From Bog-756 sp035534835 (GTDB lineage: Bacteria; Actinomycetota; Acidimicrobiia; Acidimicrobiales; RAAP-2), in assembly GCA_035534835.1 (NCBI GenBank), contig DATLRE010000150.1:1-42863 (forward strand): DNA of 42,863 bases. The letters are read 5' to 3'. The position numbers and the translations under genes were made by a program. Shown piece by piece: positions 31,325 through 39,025 of the stretch. The notes under the pieces were generated by a model. It ran no database searches and was not told where the DNA came from. It saw only the letters and a program-made list of their open reading frames with translations. The stretch's first letter is position 1. The number at the start of each line of letters is the position of its first letter.

Positions 31325-31585
31325 ATGTGCCTGGGGATCCCCGGCAGGGTGCAGGAGGTCTACGAGGACCGCGGGACCCGCATGGCGGTCGTCGACTTCG
31401 GGGGCGTCACCCGCACCGTCTGCCTCGCCTACGTGCCCGAGGTCGGCACGGGCGACTGGACGATCGTCCACGCCGGCTTCGCCATCACCCGCCTCGACGA
31501 GGAGTCGGCGCTCGAGACCCTCCGGACGCTGGAGGAGCTCGGCACGGTGGCGGACGAGCTCGGCGGGGACGAGCCGGCACCGTGA
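31325..31585 (+). CDS. hypC: Hydrogenase maturation chaperone HypC
   Basis: An 86-residue HypC/HupF protein beginning MCLGIPGRVQEV, with the essential N-terminal Cys2 that carries the Fe(CN)2CO unit together with HypD. The body (MAVVDFGGVTRTVCLAYVPEVGTGDWTIVHAGFAITRLDEESALETL) matches the family throughout. Its stop overlaps the hypD start as GTGA, so the chaperone and its scaffold are made together. Confidence 0.95.
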   Translation: MCLGIPGRVQEVYEDRGTRMAVVDFGGVTRTVCLAYVPEVGTGDWTIVHAGFAITRLDEESALETLRTLEELGTVADELGGDEPAP

Positions 31586-32694
31586 AATACCTCGACGAGT
31601 TCCGCGACCCGGCGCTGGCCCACCGCCTGCTGGCCGAGATCGACGCGGTCACCACCCGGCCGTGGGCGCTCATGGAGGTCTGCGGGGGCCAGACCCACTC
31701 CATCATCCGGAACGGGATCGACCAGCTGCTGCCGCAGCAGATCGACCTGGTCCACGGCCCGGGCTGCCCGGTCTGCGTCACGCCGCTCGAGATGGTCGAG
31801 CGGGCGCTCGAGATCGCCTCCCGGCCCGACGTCGTCTTCTGCTCGTTCGGGGACATGCTCCGGGTGCCCGGGCGTCGACGGGACCTCTTCGCCGTCAAGG
31901 CGGAGGGCGCCGACGTCCGGGTCGTCTACTCCCCCCTCGACGCCGTGGCCGTGGCCGAGGCGACGCCCGACCGCCAGGTCGTCTTCTTCGGCGTCGGGTT
32001 CGAGACGACGGCCCCGGCGAACGCCATGGCGGTGCACCAGGCCCGCCGACGCGGGCTGCCCAACTTTTCGATGCTGGTGAGCCACGTCCTGGTGCCGCCG
32101 GCCATCGAGGCGATCGCGTCGTCGCCCACGACCCGGGTCCACGGGTTCCTGGCCGCCGGCCACGTCTGCTCGGTCATGGGGACCCGGCAGTACGGGCCGA
32201 TCGCCGACCGGTTCCGGGTGCCGATCGTGGTCACCGGGTTCGAGCCGCTCGACATCCTCGACGGGATCCGTCGGTGCGTGCTCCAGCTGGAACAGGGGCG
32301 GGCCGAAGTCGAGAACGCCTACCCGCGGGCCGTCCGGGCCGAGGGGAACCCGGCTGCCCAGGCCATGCTGGCCGAGGTGTTCGAGGTCTGCGACCGGTCC
32401 TGGCGGGGGATCGGGACGATCCCGCAAAGCGGCTGGCGGCTCACCCCCGCGTTCGCCGACTACGACGCCGAACGGCGCTTCGACGTGGGTGCGCTGGCGG
32501 CCGAGGAGCCGTCGGAGTGCCGGGCCGGAGAGGTCCTCCAGGGCATGATCACGCCCGATGAGTGCGCGGCGTTCGGGACCACCTGCACGCCCCGGACGCC
32601 GCTCGGGGCGACGATGGTGTCGAGCGAGGGGGCGTGCGCCGCCTACCACCAGTACCGTCGGCTGTCCGCACCCGTGCAGGTGCGCCGTGGGTGA
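31582..32694 (+). CDS. hypD: Hydrogenase maturation protein HypD
   Basis: A 370-residue [4Fe-4S] scaffold protein on which the Fe(CN)2CO group is assembled. Seen: MEVCGGQTHSIIRNGIDQLLP, VHGPGCPVCVTP (key cysteines), FCSFGDMLRVPG, VFFGVGFETTAP, GHVCSVMG and the C-terminal cluster cysteines in SECRAGEVLQGMITPDECAAFGTTCTPRTPLGATMVSSEGACAAYHQYRR. GTG 31582 overlaps the hypC stop, and the 3' end overlaps hypE by 8 nt. Confidence 0.95.
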   Translation: MKYLDEFRDPALAHRLLAEIDAVTTRPWALMEVCGGQTHSIIRNGIDQLLPQQIDLVHGPGCPVCVTPLEMVERALEIASRPDVVFCSFGDMLRVPGRRRDLFAVKAEGADVRVVYSPLDAVAVAEATPDRQVVFFGVGFETTAPANAMAVHQARRRGLPNFSMLVSHVLVPPAIEAIASSPTTRVHGFLAAGHVCSVMGTRQYGPIADRFRVPIVVTGFEPLDILDGIRRCVLQLEQGRAEVENAYPRAVRAEGNPAAQAMLAEVFEVCDRSWRGIGTIPQSGWRLTPAFADYDAERRFDVGALAAEEPSECRAGEVLQGMITPDECAAFGTTCTPRTPLGATMVSSEGACAAYHQYRRLSAPVQVRRG

Positions 32695-33772
32695 GCCGGA
32701 GGCGACGGGCGGGGAGGCGCCCGATGTCGCGTCGTGGAGCTGTCCCGTGCCGATCCGGCCGGGCGACCGGGTGGTGATGGGGCACGGCGGCGGCGGCCAC
32801 CTCTCGGCCGAGCTGGTGGAGCAGCTCTTCCTGCCGGCGTTCGGGAGCGCGGCCTCCGCGGCCACGCCGACCGACTCGGCCGTGATCGACCTGCCCGGGG
32901 GGACCCGGCTGGCGTTCACGACGGACACCTACGTGGTGCAGCCGCTGTTCTTCCCCGGGGGGGACATCGGGCAGCTGGCCGTGTACGGGACCGTCAACGA
33001 CCTGGCCATGAGCGGCGCCGTACCGCTCGCCCTGTCCAGCGCCTTCGTGCTGGAGGAGGGCCTGGGCCTCGACGTCCTGCACGAGGTCGCCACGTCGATG
33101 GGCCGGGCGGCCGTGACGGCCGGCGTGGGACTGGTCACCGGAGACACCAAGGTGGTCGAGCACGGTCGCGGCGACGGCCTGTCCGTCAACACGGCGGGCA
33201 TCGGCATCGTGCCCCCGGGTGTCGACATCCGACCGGGGCGGGCCGTGCCCGGCGACGCCGTCCTCGTCAGCGGGCCGATCGGCATGCACGGGATCGCCGT
33301 GCTGAGCCGGCGCGAGGGCCTGGAGTTCGGCACCGGGATCCTGTCCGACACCGCACCCCTGGCCGGTCTGGTGTCGGCCATGCTGGCGGTCGACGGCGAC
33401 CTGCACGTGCTGCGCGACCTGACCCGCGGCGGACTCGCCTCGAGCCTGTGCGAACTGGCGGCGGCGGGGGGGGTGGGTGTCGAGTTCGACGAACCGCAGG
33501 TACCGGTGCCCGAGGCGGTCCGCGCCGCCTGCGGGTTCCTCGGGCTCGATCCGCTGCACGTGGCCAACGAGGGGAAGCTGGTGGCGTTCGTGTCGGCCGA
33601 CCGTGCCGAGGCGGTGCTGGAGGCGATGCGGGCCACCCCGGAGGGGCGCGACGGCGCCGTCGTCGGCCGGGTCGTCGACGACCATCCGGGCGTGGTCGTG
33701 GCCCGCACGGGCCTGGGCACGACGCGGGTGGTCGACCGGCCGCTGGGCGAGCAGCTGCCGCGCATCTGCTGA
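32687..33772 (+). CDS. hypE: Hydrogenase maturation protein HypE
   Basis: A 361-residue AIR-synthase-fold protein that dehydrates the carbamoyl group, received from HypF on its C-terminal cysteine, to cyanide. The conserved C-terminus PRIC is present, with the active Cys as last residue. VMGHGGGGHLSAELVEQLFLPAF, FTTDTYVVQPLFFPGGDIG and VTGDTKVVEHGRGDGLSVNT are diagnostic. It ends the hypFCDE operon, 12 bp from the convergent hydrogenase protease stop. hypA and hypB (nickel insertion) are not in this operon. Confidence 0.95.
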   Translation: MGEPEATGGEAPDVASWSCPVPIRPGDRVVMGHGGGGHLSAELVEQLFLPAFGSAASAATPTDSAVIDLPGGTRLAFTTDTYVVQPLFFPGGDIGQLAVYGTVNDLAMSGAVPLALSSAFVLEEGLGLDVLHEVATSMGRAAVTAGVGLVTGDTKVVEHGRGDGLSVNTAGIGIVPPGVDIRPGRAVPGDAVLVSGPIGMHGIAVLSRREGLEFGTGILSDTAPLAGLVSAMLAVDGDLHVLRDLTRGGLASSLCELAAAGGVGVEFDEPQVPVPEAVRAACGFLGLDPLHVANEGKLVAFVSADRAEAVLEAMRATPEGRDGAVVGRVVDDHPGVVVARTGLGTTRVVDRPLGEQLPRIC

Positions 33773-33784
33773 GCCCCCGGGCCG

Positions 33785-34279
33785 TCACCGGGCCGGGTCG
33801 ACCAGCTCCCGCACGTGGCCGGCGGCGTGGGGCACGGCCCGCTCCACGGCAGCGCTCAGGCCCGTGCCGTTCCCGAAGTCCTCGCCCTCGATGCCGACCA
33901 CCACCACCCGGCGCGGCGCGCTCCCGACCGCCCGGGCCAGGCGCAGCACCCCGGTCAGGCCGATGCCGTGCGTGCTGGTGGTGCCCGGCGGCCCACCCGA
34001 CCCGACCCCGGCGCCGGCCCCCTCCGACAGCTCGACGATCTGCACGGTGCCCGGCTCGGCGCCGGAGCGGACGGCGTCGGCCACCACGACCAGGTCGGCC
34101 CCGTCCCACAGTCCGAGCAGGTCGAGCGGCTCCGTCACCGGCCCCAGCCGGGTGACCCCCGGGCAGGCCCGGGCCACCTCCTCGGCCACGGCCGCCCCGG
34201 CCCCGTCGTCGCGCCGGTACGCGCTGCCGATGCCGACCACGATCACCCGCGGCGCCACCGGGCCGACGGGCCCGGTCAA
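33785..34279 (-). CDS. [NiFe]-hydrogenase maturation endopeptidase
   Basis: A protein of about 164 residues of the HyaD/HycI family, which cleaves the C-terminal peptide of the large subunit after nickel insertion. VIVVGIGSAYRRDDGAGAAVAEEVA is the GxGNxxxxDDGxG motif with Ser for Asn, DLVVVADAVRSG carries the second metal-binding Asp, and STHGIGLTGVLRLA the His. TTG 34279 overlaps the large-subunit stop as TTGA and is the preferred start; GTG 34258 is an alternative 7 codons in. Last gene of the hydrogenase operon. Confidence 0.88.
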   Translation of the reverse strand: MTGPVGPVAPRVIVVGIGSAYRRDDGAGAAVAEEVARACPGVTRLGPVTEPLDLLGLWDGADLVVVADAVRSGAEPGTVQIVELSEGAGAGVGSGGPPGTTSTHGIGLTGVLRLARAVGSAPRRVVVVGIEGEDFGNGTGLSAAVERAVPHAAGHVRELVDPAR

Positions 34280-35580
34280 CGGCGCACCACCGAGACGTCG
34301 AGGAAGTGTGCCGCGCACGAGATGCACGGGTCGTGGTTCCGCACGGACTGCTCGCACCGCCACGTCAGCTCGTCGTCGGGGAGCTCGAGGCCGGCCTGGA
34401 CCACACGCCGGAGGTCGGACTCGATGGTGAGCTGGTTCTGCGACGTGGGCGGGACGATGCGGGCCGCGCCGATGAGCCCGTCGTCGTCCAGCTCGTAGCG
34501 GTGGAACAGGATCCCCCGCGGTGCCTCGGTGGCCCCCGTTCCCACCCCGGCCCGCCACCGGACCGGAGCGGCCGGCGGGTCGGGCGGCTCGTACCCGTGG
34601 ACCAGGCGCAGCGCCTCGTCGCAGGCGGCGACCAGCTCCACGGCCCGCACCACGATGCTCCGGAACGGGTTGGCGCACGCGGGTCCGAGACCGGCGTCGG
34701 CCGCCGCCCGGCGGGCGGTCTCGGGCAGCAGGTCGGCATTGAGGGCGTAGCGGGCGAGCGGTCCGGTGAGGTACTCGAGCGCGCCGTCGAGGCGGGCCTG
34801 CAGGGCCGTCGAGCGGGCCACCTGCTCCTCGACCACCCGGTCGAGGAACTCGCCGGCGGTGACGTCGATGCCCTCGGACGAGGCGACCCTCCCGGACTCC
34901 ATCGGGTAGCGCCCGTCCCCCCGGAGGGCCACGAACCGGTACACCCCCTCCACGTCGGGGAAGTCGAAGCCCGCCACCCACCCGACGGTGGCCAGTGCGT
35001 CGTCCCGCGCCCGCTCCAGCGGGCCGGCCAGCGCGGCGATGGCGGCCCGCGACGGGGCACGGTAGAAGCCGCCCACCCGGACGTTGACCGGGTGCACGGC
35101 CCGCCCCCCGACCGTCTCCATCACCCGGTTGCCCGCCTGCTTGAGGGCCAGGCCGCGGCGGACGGACCCGGGGTCGCGCTCGGCCAGCTCGACGGCGTCG
35201 GCACAGCCGAGGAAGTCGGGAGCGTGCAGGAGGTAGACGTGTAGGGCGTGGCTCTCGATCCACTCGCCGCAGTAGAGGAGACGGCGCAGCTCGGTGACCC
35301 GGTCGTCGACCCGGACTCCGACGGCGTCCTCGACGGCCGCACAGGAGCTCATCTGGTAGGCCACCGGGCAGATCCCGCAGACGCGGGCCGTGATGTCGGG
35401 CGCCTCGGCGGCCGCCCGGCCGGACAGCAGCGCCTCGAAGAAGCGGGGTGGCTCGAAGATGCTCAGGGCGACCTCCTCGACGACCCCGTCGCGCACCTCG
35501 ACCCGGAGCGACCCCTCGCCCTCGACCCGGGCGAGGCCCTCGACCGAGAGCGTGCGCCGGGCACCCGATCCGTGGCTCAC
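34276..35580 (-). CDS. hyhL: Group 3b [NiFe]-hydrogenase large (alpha) subunit
   Basis: A 434-residue catalytic subunit. The N-terminal nickel motif RVCGICP (Cys68, Cys71) and the C-terminal motif DPCISCAAHFLDVSVVRR are present; the protease would cut after the His of CAAH. The subunit set (NAD(P)-binding gamma, Fe-S beta, small and large) and size fit the cytosolic bidirectional group 3b enzymes (sulfhydrogenase type) that couple H2 to NAD(P)H. From established work, the group 3b enzyme of M. smegmatis (Hyd3) is induced in hypoxia under DosR and evolves H2 in fermentation. GTG 35580 overlaps the small-subunit stop as GTGA. Confidence 0.93.
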   Translation of the reverse strand: MSHGSGARRTLSVEGLARVEGEGSLRVEVRDGVVEEVALSIFEPPRFFEALLSGRAAAEAPDITARVCGICPVAYQMSSCAAVEDAVGVRVDDRVTELRRLLYCGEWIESHALHVYLLHAPDFLGCADAVELAERDPGSVRRGLALKQAGNRVMETVGGRAVHPVNVRVGGFYRAPSRAAIAALAGPLERARDDALATVGWVAGFDFPDVEGVYRFVALRGDGRYPMESGRVASSEGIDVTAGEFLDRVVEEQVARSTALQARLDGALEYLTGPLARYALNADLLPETARRAAADAGLGPACANPFRSIVVRAVELVAACDEALRLVHGYEPPDPPAAPVRWRAGVGTGATEAPRGILFHRYELDDDGLIGAARIVPPTSQNQLTIESDLRRVVQAGLELPDDELTWRCEQSVRNHDPCISCAAHFLDVSVVRR

Positions 35581-36377
35581 GCCGGGTCCTCCGGACCGTC
35601 CGGATCCGCCAGCTCGGCGGCCTGGTCGCCGAAGACGGGATCGCCGACGTAGAACGTGGCGAAGAGCCGCGCCGCCTCGGCCCGCGACGTGCCGTCGGCG
35701 AGCAGGCGATCGGCCAGTGCCCGGGTGTTCGCACCCTCCGACGGTCCGTAGCAGCCGAAGCATCCCCGGCCGATCGAGGGACAGAGAGCTCCGCAACCGG
35801 CACGGGTGACCGGACCCAGGCACGCCGTTCCCCGGGTCACCGGGAGGCACACGGTGCCGACGGCCTTGCACTCCTGGCAGACCGAGTGGCCGGGCAGCAC
35901 GGGCCGGCGGCCGGCCAGCTCCGCGGTGAGGACCTCCAGGAGCTGCGCCGGCGAGATCGGGCAGCCGTGCAGTTCGACGTCGACCGGGACGTGGGCGGCG
36001 ATCGGTGTCGACGTCCCGAGCGACGAGAGGTAGTCGGGGTGCGCGTACACGGCCCCGGCGAAGGCCCCGTCCGCGGTCGAGTTGCGCAGGGCCTGGATAC
36101 CGCCGGAGGTGGCACACGCCCCGATGGTGACCAGCCGCCGCGACGACGCCCGGACCTCGCGGATCCGGCGGACGTCCTCCTCGGTGGAGATCGAGCCCTC
36201 CACCAGCGACACGTCGTAGGGCCCGTCGACCCGGGCCCGGGACATCTCGGGGAAGTGGGCGATCCGGACGGCGCCGGCGATGGCCAGCAGCTCGTCCTCG
36301 CAGTCGAGCAGGGTGAGCTGGCAGCCGTCGCACGACGCGAACTTCCACACGGCCAGGGTGGGACGGTCGGGGCTCAT
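35577..36377 (-). CDS. hyhS: Group 3b [NiFe]-hydrogenase small (delta) subunit
   Basis: A 266-residue Fe-S subunit without a Tat signal, in line with a cytosolic enzyme. The proximal cluster motif FASCDGCQLTLLDCEDEL and TIGACATSGGIQ are clear, and further cysteines appear in ELHGCPISPAQ, HSVCQECKAVGTVCLPVTRGTACLGPVTRAGCGALCPSIGRGCFGCYGP, enough for three clusters. ATG 36377 overlaps the gamma-subunit stop as ATGA. It relays electrons between the NiFe site and the gamma/beta subunits. Confidence 0.93.
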   Translation of the reverse strand: MSPDRPTLAVWKFASCDGCQLTLLDCEDELLAIAGAVRIAHFPEMSRARVDGPYDVSLVEGSISTEEDVRRIREVRASSRRLVTIGACATSGGIQALRNSTADGAFAGAVYAHPDYLSSLGTSTPIAAHVPVDVELHGCPISPAQLLEVLTAELAGRRPVLPGHSVCQECKAVGTVCLPVTRGTACLGPVTRAGCGALCPSIGRGCFGCYGPSEGANTRALADRLLADGTSRAEAARLFATFYVGDPVFGDQAAELADPDGPEDPA

Positions 36378-37243
36378 CGGGCGCGCTCCCCCAACAACCG
36401 GTCGGCGACGCCCCCGTAGGGCACGACCGGGCCGTCGCGGCAGACGAGCAACGGACCCAGCTGGCAGTGCCCGCAGAGCCCGACGCCGCACTGCATGTTC
36501 CGCTCCAGCGAGACGAGGACCCGACGGGGATCGACGCCCCGGTCGAGAAGGCCGCGGGCCACGAAGCGCATCATGATCTCGGGCCCGCAGGTCAGCGCCC
36601 GGGCACCGGCCGGTTCGAAGGGGAGGTCGCCCAGGAGCGCGGTGACCACCCCCACCGGGCCGTCCCATCCCGGCGCCCCGATGTCGACGGTCACCGCCAC
36701 GTGGGACCCGGACCGGCGCCAGGCATCGAGGTCGTCGACGTAGAGGACCTGGTCGGGCGAGCGTGCCCCGGCGACGACGAAGACCCGGCCCCGCCCGTCC
36801 CGCTGACGGACCACCAGCTCGCGCACGGCCCCGCGCAACGGGGCCAGCCCGATCCCCCCGGCCACCACCACCACGTCGGGACCGTCGGGGAGGTGCTCGA
36901 TGCCCCACCCCGTCCCGAACGGGCCCCGCACCCCGACCACGGTGCCGATCCCGGCGGTGCACAGTGCATGGGTCACCGCCCCGACTTCCCGGATCGAGTG
37001 CTCGATCCGGCCGGAGCCGCTGGGTGATCCGGCGACGGACATGGCCACCTCACCGAACCCGAACGCGGTGAGCATGTGGTACTGCCCGTGGGCGGCCGCC
37101 GGGAGCGCCCGGCCGTCGCAGGGCTCGAGTGCCAGCGTGACCACGTCCCCGACCTCCACCGTGCGTCCGGCGACGCGGTAGAGGTCGGGGGTGAGCGCAC
37201 CTCGGGGACGGACGTCCGGCGACGGCTCAGCGCGCTGCGTCAT
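36374..37243 (-). CDS. hyhG: Group 3b hydrogenase gamma subunit (FAD/NAD(P)-binding reductase)
   Basis: A 289-residue ferredoxin-NADP reductase-like subunit. GQYHMLTAFGFGEVAMSVAG is the FAD-binding barrel, VVVVAGGIGLAPLRGAVRELV the NAD(P) glycine motif, ALTCGPEIMM the nucleotide-stacking loop, and the C-terminal QCGVGLCGHCQLGPLLVCRDGPV the [2Fe-2S] site. It exchanges electrons with NAD(P)H. ATG 37243 lies inside the end of the cNMP-binding-like gene (17-nt overlap). Confidence 0.92.
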   Translation of the reverse strand: MTQRAEPSPDVRPRGALTPDLYRVAGRTVEVGDVVTLALEPCDGRALPAAAHGQYHMLTAFGFGEVAMSVAGSPSGSGRIEHSIREVGAVTHALCTAGIGTVVGVRGPFGTGWGIEHLPDGPDVVVVAGGIGLAPLRGAVRELVVRQRDGRGRVFVVAGARSPDQVLYVDDLDAWRRSGSHVAVTVDIGAPGWDGPVGVVTALLGDLPFEPAGARALTCGPEIMMRFVARGLLDRGVDPRRVLVSLERNMQCGVGLCGHCQLGPLLVCRDGPVVPYGGVADRLLGERAR

Positions 37244-37703
37244 GGCCGAGGTCGTGCAGGTCCAGGAGGCGGAGCCGGGTCGCCTGCAGGCGGTCGACCA
37301 GGCGCTCGGTCATGCGGTCGAGCAGCGCGAACCCGATGTCCGGGTGCCGACCGAGTTCGGCCCGGAGCCGGCGGACGTCGACGGCGACGGCGGACACCGG
37401 CTCGAGGGCGCGGGCGTCGAACTGCCAGCGGAACGGGGGTGCGGCCCAGGAGAGCCCGACGAGGTGGCCCGGCCCGACCGTCTCGATCCACAGGTCCCCC
37501 CCCGCCGGCCGGTGCGCCTCGACGGCGACCCGGCCGACGTGGATCAGGAGCAGCGTGTCCGCCGGCGCACCCTCGGCCGTGAGCAGCTCGCCGGGTTCGA
37601 ACGTGGCCAGCCGTGCGCACCCGGCCACGAGCGTCGCCGTCTCCGGGGACAGCCCCGCGAGGAACGGGTGGGCGCCGAGGATCCGCTCCACCGTCCGGCT
37701 CAC
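37227..37703 (-). CDS. Cyclic-nucleotide-binding-domain protein within the hydrogenase operon
   Basis: A 158-residue protein made of a single Crp/cNMP-type beta-barrel: LAGLSPETATLVAGCARLATFEPGELLTAEGAPADTLLLIHVGRVAVEA, followed by the phosphate-cassette region GPGHLVGLSWAAPPFRWQFDARALEPVSAVAVD and a C helix. No DNA-binding domain follows, so it is not a transcription factor by itself. The cassette lacks the usual G-E-(L/I) glutamate, so cyclic-nucleotide binding is doubtful. It sits between beta and gamma subunit genes with overlaps on both sides (GTGA and 17 nt), implying equal expression and perhaps a regulatory or assembly role in the hydrogenase. Confidence 0.82.
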   Translation of the reverse strand: MSRTVERILGAHPFLAGLSPETATLVAGCARLATFEPGELLTAEGAPADTLLLIHVGRVAVEAHRPAGGDLWIETVGPGHLVGLSWAAPPFRWQFDARALEPVSAVAVDVRRLRAELGRHPDIGFALLDRMTERLVDRLQATRLRLLDLHDLGHDAAR

Positions 37704-38830
37704 GGCTGCGCCACGGGGGCCACCGGGGCGGACCGGATGGCGGCCGCCTCCTCGGTCAGGTCGATCCCCACGGGGCACCACGCGATGCACCGGCCGCACC
37801 CTACGCAGCCGGACTCGCCGAACTGGTCCCACCAGGTCGAGAGCTTGTGGGTGAGCCACTGGCGGTACCGGGAGGACGTGGTCGGCCGCACCGGGCCGGC
37901 GTGGAGGAACGAGTGGTCGATGTCGAAGCACGAGGCCCACCGCCGCTGCCGCTCCACCGTCCCCGACAGGTCGGTGACGTCCCGCACGTCGCTGCAGAAG
38001 CAGGTCGGGCACACCAGCGTGCAGTTCCCGCAGGAGAGGCAGCGCTCGGCGACCTCGTCCCACCGGGGGTGGTCGAGGTTCGAGTCGAGCAGGGCGGGCA
38101 GCCCGTCGGTGTCGAGGGCGCGGCCCATGTGGTCCCGCGCCCCCTCGAGCACGGCCCGCCGCTCGTCGGCGTCGGCGGCGTCGGCCGGGGCGTGTGGCAC
38201 CGAGGCGAGCACCTCGGCACCGCGCGGGGACCCGACCCGCACCAGGAACCGGTGCCGTCCGCCGGTCAGCTCGGTGAGGGCGAGGTCGTAGCCGGCGTCG
38301 GCGGCGGGCCCGGTCCCCATTGACGTGCAGAAGCACGTCGACGCCGGTGCCCCGCACTCGACGGTCACGACGAAGGCCCCCTGCCGGCGCGCCCCGTACC
38401 GGTCGTCGACGACCGGGCCGCCCTGCAGGACACGGTCGAGCACGCGGAGGGCGGACAGCTCGCAGGGGCGCATCCCGACCATGGCGACCGGCGCCGTTCC
38501 GTCGTCCGGCTCGGTCACGGTCACCGTGCCGTCGTCGATCGACGCCCGCCACACCACCTCGTCGGGAGGGAAGAACTCCGACTTCCACGAGGCGGGGCCC
38601 ACGGCCCACCCGAACAGTTCGGGGCCGCCCACCTGCTCCAGGCGGTAGTGACCGGGGGCCTGGTGGTCGCGCCAGCCCCGGGGGAGGTCCCCCGTGGAGT
38701 CCACCTCGTCGAGGAGGATCGCCCCGTTACGCACGACCGGGCCACGGGTGCGGAACCCCCGCCGGCGGAGCTCGGCGAGGAGCGCGTCGAGGCCGTCGCC
38801 GTCGATCACCGTGTCCCCGTCGGCATCCAT
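37700..38830 (-). CDS. hyhB: Group 3b hydrogenase beta subunit (Fe-S protein)
   Basis: A 376-residue subunit, first gene of the operon. It has two ferredoxin-type [4Fe-4S] motifs, CLSCGNCTLVCPTCFC (about residues 264-279) and CVGCGRCIAWCP (about 343-354), plus conserved MRPCELSALRVLDRVL and CFCTSMGTGP. It links the clusters of the small subunit with the flavin subunit. ATG 38830 sits 6 nt after a -10-like CAGAGT and has no ribosome site, so it is probably leaderless. DosR-like box G precedes it. Confidence 0.92.
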   Translation of the reverse strand: MDADGDTVIDGDGLDALLAELRRRGFRTRGPVVRNGAILLDEVDSTGDLPRGWRDHQAPGHYRLEQVGGPELFGWAVGPASWKSEFFPPDEVVWRASIDDGTVTVTEPDDGTAPVAMVGMRPCELSALRVLDRVLQGGPVVDDRYGARRQGAFVVTVECGAPASTCFCTSMGTGPAADAGYDLALTELTGGRHRFLVRVGSPRGAEVLASVPHAPADAADADERRAVLEGARDHMGRALDTDGLPALLDSNLDHPRWDEVAERCLSCGNCTLVCPTCFCSDVRDVTDLSGTVERQRRWASCFDIDHSFLHAGPVRPTTSSRYRQWLTHKLSTWWDQFGESGCVGCGRCIAWCPVGIDLTEEAAAIRSAPVAPVAQP

Positions 38831-38879
38831 GCACCCACTCTGATGGCCCTGCGGCGCCCTCCACAGGGTCGAATTGCCC
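38830..38879 (-). promoter_or_regulatory. Promoter with DosR-like box G (hydrogenase operon)
   Basis: Read leftward, the box is GGGCAATTCGACCC (38879 to 38866, next base T). CAGAGT (38842 to 38837) follows after 23 nt and ATG 38830 after 6 more, giving a box centre of -42.5 to a leaderless start. It is the most divergent box of the set in its first half, but has the same position. Confidence 0.6.
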
Positions 38880-38941
38880 ATTCGGTCGCTTCCGCCGCCG
38901 CCTCCCGAGCGGTCCGGGCCCGACCGCGTAGCATCGGGTCC

Positions 38942-39025
38942 ATGTCCGGGGCACGTGGAGGCGGCGCCCGACCCATCCCCGGGGTCCACCCCGTGCGGGT
39001 CCCCGCCGCCGCACCGACGCCGTGA
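38942..39025 (+). CDS. Leaderless 27-aa leader ORF before the potassium channel gene
   Basis: TAGCAT (38929-38934) is a good -10 and lies 7 nt before ATG 38942. The ORF, MSGARGGGARPIPGVHPVRVPAAAPTP, ends on TGA 39023-39025, overlapping GTG 39022 of the channel gene as GTGA. The channel gene has no own ribosome site close by, so coupled translation is likely. The peptide is low-complexity and has no family. Confidence 0.45.
   Translation: MSGARGGGARPIPGVHPVRVPAAAPTP

Noticed and set aside
27119..31585. Very long open frame of nearly 1,500 codons running through the MFS gene, hypF and into hypC
   Set aside because: Only its last 86 codons (hypC) are real. The rest is Arg/Pro/Gly/His-rich shadow translation opposite the MFS gene and in another frame of hypF, as is common at this GC content.
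37227..37703. Crp/Fnr-type transcription factor controlling the hydrogenase
   Set aside because: The protein ends after the barrel and C helix; there is no helix-turn-helix.
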